From the NCBI GenBank assembly GCA_013153965.1, contig JAADDJ010000009.1, positions 1 to 40,969 on the forward strand: 40,969 bases of DNA, read 5' to 3'. Positions 1 to 6,247 of the stretch are shown here, one piece after another. Below the pieces are notes generated by a model. The model was not told the DNA's origin and did not search any database. It saw only the letters and a program-made list of their open reading frames with translations. This DNA is from Thermotogae bacterium (lineage in GTDB: Bacteria > Hydrothermota > Hydrothermia > LBFQ01). Both the position numbers and the translations under genes were made by a program. Positions within the stretch are counted from its first letter, which is position 1; every line of letters starts with the position of its first letter.

Positions 1-1
1 C

Positions 2-91
2 ATAGAGCCCTTCACCAAGACCCTCCCCATGGAGTACGCCGTTGAGCTCAACCGCCTGATAGAGCTGGAGATGGAGGGTAGCGTGGGGTGA
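2..91 (+). CDS. 3' end of an unknown protein (5' end outside window)
   Basis: An open frame runs in from the left edge and stops at the TGA at 89-91. The visible tail is 29 residues and ends MEYAVELNRLIELEMEGSVG, an acidic, probably helical C-terminus that I cannot assign to a family. The frame is believed because its stop abuts, with no gap, the stop of the convergent gene that follows, the same arrangement as at 25838-25843. No function is proposed. Confidence 0.55.
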   Translation: MEPFTKTLPMEYAVELNRLIELEMEGSVG

Positions 92-445
92 TCAGCGGGT
101 CTCCACGTCGGAGACTATGACCTCTCCGGGGCTCTTCACCGTTATGACGGTGGGTCTGGGGCCGAGGCCTCGGGTCGGCAGCAGGCGGGCCCCCTCCGCT
201 GTGGTGAGGTCAAGGACTATACGATAGTCCCCCGGCTCGTACTCCATCTCCCTCATGTAGAACTCGCCGTCGTACCAGAACTTCACCTCCACCCTGAAGG
301 GGTGCTCGGACCTCGCGCTGAAGGAGAGAACCCTCGCCCCGTACTCTACGGTCTCGTAGGCTCCCTTCTCTATAACGTACCCCTCTCTGGACTTTGAGAC
401 CACGCCGTAGTCAAGGGGAGACCATGCGAAGAGAAACATCAGCAT
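92..445 (-). CDS. Small exported protein, function unknown
   Basis: A 117-residue protein with no recognised domain. It opens with a very short hydrophobic stretch, MLMFLFAWSPLDYG, and continues as an alternating, beta-rich sequence with many Glu, Tyr and Arg, so a small secreted or periplasmic beta-fold is likely. It follows the sialidase-repeat gene on the same strand: that gene's stop lies inside this gene's Shine-Dalgarno sequence, so the two are surely one operon. The start is fixed by a near-perfect SD (AAGGAGGTGA, 449-458) 3 nt before the ATG. Its stop TGA abuts the stop of the convergent gene. Function not known; a partner of the repeat protein is only a guess from context. Confidence 0.75.
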   Translation of the reverse strand: MLMFLFAWSPLDYGVVSKSREGYVIEKGAYETVEYGARVLSFSARSEHPFRVEVKFWYDGEFYMREMEYEPGDYRIVLDLTTAEGARLLPTRGLGPRPTVITVKSPGEVIVSDVETR

Positions 446-448
446 ATC

Positions 449-458
449 TCACCTCCTT
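449..458 (-). promoter_or_regulatory. Strong Shine-Dalgarno sequence of the 117-residue gene
   Basis: On the minus strand AAGGAGGTGA lies just before the ATG at 443-445. It is built from the last codons of the upstream gene (AGG AGG TGA). It shows that the ribosomes of this organism keep a normal anti-SD, although most operon heads here have no SD. Confidence 0.8.
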
Positions 459-1759
459 ATCACCTTCTTGAAGCCCTTATCCGTGCGCACGAAGTATATG
501 CCCTTGGGCAAGTTGTTCAAACCGTCTGTGGAGAGGAGGCGGCCATCAACGGAGTATATCGCGGTTCCCTCGGTCGCCCCAGCGACCTTCCTCCTCTCGG
601 CCAGTCCCACCTCAATGAGGGGAGCGTACGCGAAGAAGACGTGCCAGTGGTCGTCTATGCTGTTGTCGGACCAGAAGACGTAGACCCGGTTGCTGTCCGC
701 CCACGCGTCTATGTAATGGCCGGGCCAACAGTCGTTGGTGTAATCAACGTCGCTGACACCTCCGCATCCGGTCCTATCCACGAAGGGGAAGTAGTAATCG
801 CTGACGCGCACGGCCGGCGACCACGTGGCCCCACCGTCGCTTGACTTGGAGTAGTACAGGGCCCACTGGCCGCTACCCGCACGGTTGTCGTACCAGAAGA
901 CGTGAAGGTTGCCGTAAGGGTCCGCTGCCAGAGCGGGCATGTACTCGTTGGCGGAGGGTTGATCCGAAACCTTAACCGGGGAGCTCCACGTTCTCCCGCC
1001 GTCGTTGGAGACGACCACCTCTATGTCCCAGTTGTAGTATCCGACGTCGGCCATGTATGCGACGGCGATGTTCCCCTTCCCCCATCCGGCACCCTGATAG
1101 CCCACCGGGTAGGGGTTGGAGGAGATATCCGTACTCATGCAGGCGGCCGTGCTGGGCGATGACCACGAGACGCCGTCCGGTGAGGAGGAGACCTGTATGT
1201 ATATGCACGAGGAGGAGTAGTCCCACCAGAGGGCGTAGAAGAGGGAGTCATCCTGCGCTGCGAGGGGAACTCCCCCACTCCCATAGACCGTGGCCCTACT
1301 CCAGGTGTTCCCGCCGTCGTACGAGTACGCGGCCATCAGGTCGTAGGCGCAGTAGTCCGCGTATATGACAACCAAAGTGTCGTTCCTGTAGGCCAACCAA
1401 GGATGGTCGGTGCTGGTGCAGGAGCTTATGTTCTGGGGAGGCGTCCATGAGGCCCCGAAGTCAAACGAGCGGGCGTATCCGGTTTCATACCCTCCGAGGT
1501 ATATGCGATGCACCACCGTGTCCGTTATACGAACTACGGGGTCGCAGCACTCGCTGCTGGTCCCGTAGGGGGCTCCCCACGTGAGGCCGGAGTCGGAGGA
1601 TACCTCGTAATCGTTGCCGCCACTCACGTCGCTTATCCATCCCACCCCTCCTATCCCGTACATCACCGCTCCCGAAACCTCCATGTGGCTGGTGTTGTCG
1701 GGACGGTTATCCACCCTTATGACCGTGAAGGGGGCATCTCCCAGTATGAAAACGAGCAT
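449..1759 (-). CDS. Secreted BNR/sialidase-repeat protein with C-terminal sorting-type tail
   Basis: A 436-residue predicted secreted beta-propeller. At least six Asp-box repeats (pattern SxDxGxTW) are visible, for example SSDSGLTWGAP, SFDFGASWTPP, SNDGGRTWSSP and SSDGGATWSPA. These repeats mark sialidase/BNR-type propellers, but no sialidase catalytic set was recognised, so enzyme activity is not claimed. The last ~35 residues (IYSVDGRLL ... LPKGIYFVRT ... VIRR) resemble the type IX-like C-terminal sorting domain of Bacteroidota/Fibrobacterota relatives. I chose the ATG at 1759 because a TACAAT hexamer at 1769-1774 lies 9 nt upstream; a start 27 nt further up would lie upstream of that promoter. 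The N-terminus MLVFILGDAPFTV is a very short hydrophobic signal. It heads an operon with the 117-residue gene. Confidence 0.85.
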   Translation of the reverse strand: MLVFILGDAPFTVIRVDNRPDNTSHMEVSGAVMYGIGGVGWISDVSGGNDYEVSSDSGLTWGAPYGTSSECCDPVVRITDTVVHRIYLGGYETGYARSFDFGASWTPPQNISSCTSTDHPWLAYRNDTLVVIYADYCAYDLMAAYSYDGGNTWSRATVYGSGGVPLAAQDDSLFYALWWDYSSSCIYIQVSSSPDGVSWSSPSTAACMSTDISSNPYPVGYQGAGWGKGNIAVAYMADVGYYNWDIEVVVSNDGGRTWSSPVKVSDQPSANEYMPALAADPYGNLHVFWYDNRAGSGQWALYYSKSSDGGATWSPAVRVSDYYFPFVDRTGCGGVSDVDYTNDCWPGHYIDAWADSNRVYVFWSDNSIDDHWHVFFAYAPLIEVGLAERRKVAGATEGTAIYSVDGRLLSTDGLNNLPKGIYFVRTDKGFKKVIRR

Positions 1760-1768
1760 ATCAACGGT

Positions 1769-1774
1769 ATTGTA
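1769..1774 (-). promoter_or_regulatory. -10 hexamer TACAAT for the BNR-repeat gene
   Basis: CG-TACAAT lies 9 nt before the ATG, predicting an almost leaderless mRNA. It lies just after the stop of the NadD-RNase H gene (1783-1785). Confidence 0.7.
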
Positions 1775-1782
1775 CGGGCGAC

Positions 1783-2748
1783 TCACACGGACGGGGTTTT
1801 CAACCTCGTCAGCCTGTCCGATACGTTCAACGAGCGGGGGATATGCTCCACCTTCGCATTCAGCGCCCGCAGCAGAGCCACCGCCCTCTCGTGGAGGGGT
1901 TTTATCTTCGGACTCCGCACCCTGTAGGTTCCCCGCAGCTGATTGACCACCAGACTTGAGTCCATATACACCACGAAACCCCGCAGCCCCTCCCTCTCGG
2001 CCCAGCTCAGCGCCTCTATCAGCGCCCAGTACTCGCCCTCGTTGTTGGTCCCGTACCCTACGACGCGAGCGTACTCGTATATGGTGCGCTCCCCCCTCCT
2101 CACGACGAAGGCGATGGTCACCTCCCCGGGATTCCCGCGGGCCGAGGCGTCGGTGTATATGCTCAAAGTCTCATCCTCGCCGTAGAGTCCATGCAGGTGT
2201 ATGTAGTCTATCACCTCGTCGGACGTCAGCCCGCGCAGGCTCAGCCCCTCCCTTATGCGCCTCCTTATCTCCGACGCGGAAACGTCCAACTTCCTCACCG
2301 TCAGGACCATAGGTCTGAAAGTCTCCAGAATCTCCTTCGGGACTCGTAGGGTTCCCCTCTTCAGGAGGACGAACTTGGCCAGCTTCGGAAGCTCTTCGTA
2401 ATTCTTCCACGTCCTTATCCGGCTCAGCTGATCCTCGCCGACGATGAAGTGAAGGTCGCAGTTGGGATGGGCCTCCCTGTAAGCCTTGAGGACCCTGTAC
2501 GTGTATGAGGGGCTTATACCCATCACCCCTTCAAAGGGCTCAACCTCCAAGCCCCGCTCTCCCCTTATCAGGAGATGGAGCATGCGCACCCTGTGGGTGA
2601 AGTCGGCTTCGGCCTTCTTGTGGGGAGGGTCGTAATTGACCAAGAATCTCACCACGTCAAAGTTCCCACTCTCGTATATGTCCCGCGCCAGAATGAGATG
2701 ACCGTAGTGGGGAGGGTCAAACCTCCCGCCGAAGAGGGCTATCCTCAT
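1783..2748 (-). CDS. nadD: Fusion: nicotinate-nucleotide adenylyltransferase (NadD) + RNase H domain
   Basis: A 321-residue two-domain protein. Residues 1-190 are a complete NadD (nicotinate mononucleotide + ATP to deamido-NAD+): nucleotidyltransferase motif GGRFDPPHYGHL at 7-18 and the SASEIRRRI version of the ISSTxIR motif near 157-165, ending in the usual DYIHLHGLYG. An RNase HI domain of the short archaeal/actinobacterial type then starts with no real linker: YTDASARGNPG (Asp200), NNEGEYWAL (Glu239), MDSS (Asp263) and LNVSDRL (Asp311), the four acidic residues of an active enzyme. The frame is continuous with no sign of a frameshift. The ATG overlaps the BamD-like gene's TGA (ATGA), so it is the second gene of that operon. 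The fusion is seen directly; a functional reason is not known. Confidence 0.9.
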   Translation of the reverse strand: MRIALFGGRFDPPHYGHLILARDIYESGNFDVVRFLVNYDPPHKKAEADFTHRVRMLHLLIRGERGLEVEPFEGVMGISPSYTYRVLKAYREAHPNCDLHFIVGEDQLSRIRTWKNYEELPKLAKFVLLKRGTLRVPKEILETFRPMVLTVRKLDVSASEIRRRIREGLSLRGLTSDEVIDYIHLHGLYGEDETLSIYTDASARGNPGEVTIAFVVRRGERTIYEYARVVGYGTNNEGEYWALIEALSWAEREGLRGFVVYMDSSLVVNQLRGTYRVRSPKIKPLHERAVALLRALNAKVEHIPRSLNVSDRLTRLKTPSV

Positions 2749-3389
2749 CGCAGGCTCTCCAGAACCTTGCGGACGGAGTCGGCCCGAGGGTCGTCCGGAT
2801 ACATCTTCAGGAAGGTCTCCAGATACACCTTCACCGACTTCATGACCCGGAGTTTGGAATACACGTCGGCGGCCATCAGGAGCTTTGTCGCCTTCTTCCA
2901 TCTGACCTCCCGGATTATCCTCTCCGCCTCATCAACGAACATTCCCATGTCCTTGAGCCTCTGGGCGTAGTATATGGCCATGTCTATGTCGGATATGTCA
3001 AGCTCAAGGTTGGAGTGTTTCTCGTTGTAGGCTCGCGCCAGACCGAGGTACGCGAGGGCCTTGAGAGAGTCGGGGGCGTACTTATACATGTCCAGAAAGT
3101 TCTCCAGCTCGCCTATGGCCTCATCGTAGGCCTTGAGGTTCAGGTACGATAGGCCCAAGAATACGGAGGCGCTCTCCGCCAGAGGCCCGTACCCCTTCGT
3201 GTAGAGTACCTCCTTGAAGAACTTTATCGCGTCCCTGTACTTACCCTTCCCGTAGAGCTCCATCCCTCTCTTGAAGGACTCCTCGGGTATTACCACCTTC
3301 ACCTCATCCCTCTTCCAAAATCTGAAGCGGCTTAGGGACCCGCATGAGACCAAGCCCACGGCCAACAGAACGACGCCTATCCTTCTCAC
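2745..3389 (-). CDS. bamD: BamD-like TPR lipoprotein (outer-membrane assembly)
   Basis: A 214-residue lipoprotein. The signal MRRIGVVLLAVGLVSC ends in a lipobox (LVSC), with Arg-Arg at the n-region. TPR-like helical repeats follow (for example the stretch with FKRGMELYGKGKYRDAIKFF, residues 39-58, and AYDEAIGELENFLDMYKYAP), then a helical hairpin end. Size, lipobox and repeat pattern fit BamD/ComL, the BAM-complex lipoprotein that helps fold outer-membrane proteins; another TPR lipoprotein such as YbgF/CpoB cannot be excluded. The start is GTG at 3387-3389, 8 nt after TAGAAT at 3398-3403. That hexamer begins with the TAG stop of the upstream peptidase gene. It heads the operon with nadD-RNase H. 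Confidence 0.8.
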   Translation of the reverse strand: MRRIGVVLLAVGLVSCGSLSRFRFWKRDEVKVVIPEESFKRGMELYGKGKYRDAIKFFKEVLYTKGYGPLAESASVFLGLSYLNLKAYDEAIGELENFLDMYKYAPDSLKALAYLGLARAYNEKHSNLELDISDIDMAIYYAQRLKDMGMFVDEAERIIREVRWKKATKLLMAADVYSKLRVMKSVKVYLETFLKMYPDDPRADSVRKVLESLR

Positions 3390-3397
3390 GGACGGGA

Positions 3398-3403
3398 ATT
3401 CTA
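3398..3403 (-). promoter_or_regulatory. -10 hexamer TAGAAT for bamD, formed from the upstream stop codon
   Basis: TAGAAT starts with the TAG stop (3401-3403) of the M3 peptidase gene and lies 8 nt before the GTG start of bamD, so the bamD mRNA should be leaderless. Confidence 0.7.
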
Positions 3404-4855
3404 AGGTCGCCTATCCCCCCAGAGTTTGGCCGCCAGTTTCAGCGGAGGATACTTCACTCCCAAGCTCCAGAGCCCCCGTAGGTAGTCGTAGGCCTCGGCC
3501 TTAAAGAACCAGTCCCGACCGAACTCCTCCGAGAGGAACTTCCGTAGGGCCGCCTCCACCTCCCAAGCCTGCGAGTAATCCACCGAGTAGAATCCCCAGT
3601 CCATATCAACGAAGTACCTGCTGGGATGGTGATGGATGCCCGTCGCCTCGCTCAGGAGCCTCTCGTACATCTTTGGGCCCACATCCTCCCAATCGTCCCT
3701 CGCGAGCAGGTCGGTCTCGTACAGGACCTTCGCCGCGTACCTGCGCCTATAGTACATATACACGAACCTGCGGAACGCCACGAAGTCCTCATCCCAGCCT
3801 TCGGCGAAGGCTTCAAGCCAGAGCGGAGAGTCGGTTATGTACTGGAGGTTGAAGGAGAATATCTCGCTCGTCCCCACCCTGCCCATGTACCTATCAACCA
3901 CCGATAGGCTCCTATCCGTGAAGGCGAAGTGCAGGCCGTGCCCCATCTCGTGGAAGAGCGTGGATACGTCCGAGAATGCCCCGGAGGGTTTGACGACGAC
4001 TATCACCTCGTCGGGTATCCTTATGGGAGCGCAGAAGGCCCTCGGGGACTTCTTGGGTCTAACCTCATCGTCAATCTTGAGATTCTCCAGCGAATCCAAG
4101 GATACCCCTCCCCTGCGAAGGGTCTCTTTCAGGATATCCACGTCGCTCCCCTTGAGGGATACGTCGTAGGCGAAGCCGGAGAGCAGATAGGGGGCATCGT
4201 ACGCCTCAACCTCCCCCCACCCGAGACCGAGTATCCGCCCGAAGAAGTGGCTAGCCAGCTCCCTGTACTCCTTTTCCGTCTCCCTCAAGAAGTCCCCCAT
4301 GTGGGAGGCGTACCGTCTCAAATTCTCCATCTTGCGGGCCGCGTGGTACTCGTAGAGGTTGGGGTATCCGAAATCCTTGCGAACGTGCTGGAGTGAGAGC
4401 CTGTAGACCTCCAGCTTCATCCGGGTCAGCTCGGCGATTATGGGGGCCGTGGCCTCGTACATTCTCCGGCGTCTCTCTCTGTCCCTCTCCCTCTGCAGCA
4501 TCAGGGGGAGCATCCTGTAGGGAATCTCCTCCCCATCCACCCTCACCTTGGCGCTCATCTCGTACGCCTGCATCCTCTGGGAGAGGGAGACGGTGCGGCG
4601 GCTCAGATAGAGCTCCAGAACGGTGAATATCACCCTGTCGTAAGCCTCCCTGACCTCGTCGGGGGCATCCTCGTGGAGATTCAGCTTCTCTTTAATCAGG
4701 TCCGTGGCCGTCCTCAGGTCCGATAGGGCCGAATATCTCTCCAATATCCTGTCGTACTCCGGTTTGTCCTTCAGGCCGGCTCCGAGGAGGTAGGATTCCC
4801 GGGTCAGCTCCTCGTGCATCCGCTCGTACATCTCAAGAACTCTCTCGTAGGTCAT
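3401..4855 (-). CDS. M3-family zinc oligopeptidase (PepF/Dcp-like)
   Basis: A 484-residue cytoplasmic metallopeptidase (no signal or membrane segment). The zinc motif HEMGH is at about residues 302-306 (His302, His306 ligands, Glu303 catalytic), and a likely third ligand Glu near 331 lies in GRVGTSEIFSF, as in family M3 thimet/oligoendopeptidases. The C-terminal part (HHHPSRYFVDMDWGFYSVDYSQAWEVE) carries the His/Tyr-rich substrate-binding region of M3 enzymes. It is shorter than PepF (~600) and near the size of archaeal/thermophile M3 relatives. It probably trims peptides during protein turnover. The ATG is 9 nt after TAGAAT (4865-4870). It appears to be a single-gene unit; its TAG stop serves in the next gene's -10. 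Confidence 0.88.
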   Translation of the reverse strand: MTYERVLEMYERMHEELTRESYLLGAGLKDKPEYDRILERYSALSDLRTATDLIKEKLNLHEDAPDEVREAYDRVIFTVLELYLSRRTVSLSQRMQAYEMSAKVRVDGEEIPYRMLPLMLQRERDRERRRRMYEATAPIIAELTRMKLEVYRLSLQHVRKDFGYPNLYEYHAARKMENLRRYASHMGDFLRETEKEYRELASHFFGRILGLGWGEVEAYDAPYLLSGFAYDVSLKGSDVDILKETLRRGGVSLDSLENLKIDDEVRPKKSPRAFCAPIRIPDEVIVVVKPSGAFSDVSTLFHEMGHGLHFAFTDRSLSVVDRYMGRVGTSEIFSFNLQYITDSPLWLEAFAEGWDEDFVAFRRFVYMYYRRRYAAKVLYETDLLARDDWEDVGPKMYERLLSEATGIHHHPSRYFVDMDWGFYSVDYSQAWEVEAALRKFLSEEFGRDWFFKAEAYDYLRGLWSLGVKYPPLKLAAKLWGDRRP

Positions 4856-4864
4856 AGGTGGGGT

Positions 4865-4870
4865 ATTCTA
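4865..4870 (-). promoter_or_regulatory. -10 hexamer TAGAAT for the M3 peptidase gene
   Basis: CCG-TAGAAT lies 9 nt upstream of the ATG, in the 30-nt gap after murE. Confidence 0.7.
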
Positions 4871-4885
4871 CGGAGGCGACGGCCC

Positions 4886-6247
4886 TCAATCGTCCCCACG
4901 CCCTCCCAAGAGGAATTCGCGCACCACCTCCGCATCGTCAAAGGGAATCTTCCGTCCCTTCACCTCCTGATAGGTCTCGTGCCCCTTGCCCAGTATGGCC
5001 ACCACGTCCCCCTCCCGGGCTATGGATAGGGCGTACTCAATGGCCGCTCTGCGGTCCTCAATCACCGCCGGCCGCAGCCTTCCGAAGCCGGCGCGCACGT
5101 CCTCGTTTATCCTCTTTGGCTCCTCCCAGCGGGGATTATCCGTGGTCAGGACGGCCACATCCGCCCACCTCTCCACAGCCTCGGCCATCTTCGGCCTCTT
5201 CCCCCTATCCCTGTTGCCCCCCGCCCCGAAGACCACTATCAGCCTCCGAGCGTAGGGTCGCAATGTCGCCAGCACCCTATCTATGGCGTCGGGCGTGTGG
5301 GCGTAATCTACGAAGACGTGGAATCGGCCCGAATGCACCCTCTCCATCCTGCCCTTTGGCGGACGAGCATCCTGAAGGGAGGAGCACGCCTCCTCCCTTG
5401 AGAATCCCAGTAGGCGCAGACTCCCGAAGGCGGCCGCCAGATTTTGAGCGTTGAAGCGTCCGACGAGACGTGTGCGCACGGTGCAACCCTCAACCCTCAC
5501 ATGAAGACCATCGGCATCCTCCCGCACTATCTCAAAGGGAAAATCACCCTTACCCTCCCCGTAGAGGAAGGTACTGCCGGTAGCCTCCCGCTCAAACAGG
5601 GAGGCGTGGGGGTCATCGGCGTTTATGAGGGCCCTATCGGCCATCTTGAAGAGGAGGAGTTTCGCCCGAAGATACTCCTCAAAGCTGCCGTGATAGTCTA
5701 TGTGATCCCACCCCACGTTGGTCAGAACGCCCACGTGAAATCTCATACCCCTGACCCTCCCCTGCGCCAGACCTATTGAGGAAACCTCCATGACGCCGAA
5801 CCTCGCCCCCCTCCGGGCCGCCCTTCCGAGGATCCTCCGTATGTAGAAGGGTTCGGGCGTCGTGAGGGAGGAGGGGCGCTCCCCGTGAAGGTCATCCCAA
5901 ACGACGGTCCCTATCAGGGCGGGAGGGTGGCCGAGTCTCCGGAGGGCATCCCGAAGCAGGAAGGCCGTGGTGGTCTTCCCGTTGGTCCCGGTTATACCCA
6001 CGAGCCGAAGCGTGCGCCATTCCGGATAGACCTCATCCGCCAAGCGGGTCGCCGCCTCCCGAGTATCTTCGGCCACCATCTGGGGAACATCGTACGGAAG
6101 ATGCCGAGGAGTTATTACGAGGATGGCCCCCCGCCTTATGGCCTCGGGCACATCCGGGAGATTGTTGAAGGTGCGACCTTCAATCACGACGAAGGCGGTG
6201 CCGGGGACGACGTCCTCCAAGAGGTGGGTTATCTCCCTCACGTCCAA
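4886..6247 (-). CDS. murE: UDP-MurNAc-tripeptide synthetase MurE (meso-DAP type)
   Basis: A 453-residue Mur ligase that adds the third amino acid of the peptidoglycan stem. Visible are the ATP P-loop GITGTNGKTTT, the substrate stretch LTTPEPFYIRR, VLTNVGWDHIDYHGS with the catalytic His/Asp, the VFVDYAHTPDAI motif, GAGGNRDRGKRP, and TTDNPRWEEP. The DNPR form of the last motif is the signature of meso-diaminopimelate use, so the wall is DAP-type. The N-terminal domain is somewhat shorter than in E. coli MurE (495). The start is probably TTG at 6245-6247, 6 nt after TAGAAT (6254-6259); GTG two codons later is possible. The start overlaps the end of the RND transporter gene by 10 bp. No other mur gene is nearby. 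Confidence 0.9.
   Translation of the reverse strand: MDVREITHLLEDVVPGTAFVVIEGRTFNNLPDVPEAIRRGAILVITPRHLPYDVPQMVAEDTREAATRLADEVYPEWRTLRLVGITGTNGKTTTAFLLRDALRRLGHPPALIGTVVWDDLHGERPSSLTTPEPFYIRRILGRAARRGARFGVMEVSSIGLAQGRVRGMRFHVGVLTNVGWDHIDYHGSFEEYLRAKLLLFKMADRALINADDPHASLFEREATGSTFLYGEGKGDFPFEIVREDADGLHVRVEGCTVRTRLVGRFNAQNLAAAFGSLRLLGFSREEACSSLQDARPPKGRMERVHSGRFHVFVDYAHTPDAIDRVLATLRPYARRLIVVFGAGGNRDRGKRPKMAEAVERWADVAVLTTDNPRWEEPKRINEDVRAGFGRLRPAVIEDRRAAIEYALSIAREGDVVAILGKGHETYQEVKGRKIPFDDAEVVREFLLGGRGDD

Noticed and set aside
2749-2901. 51-residue N-terminal extension of the NadD fusion
   Set aside because: It lies inside the BamD-like gene and is unlike NadD; NadD homology begins at MRIALFGG and the ATGA overlap marks the start.
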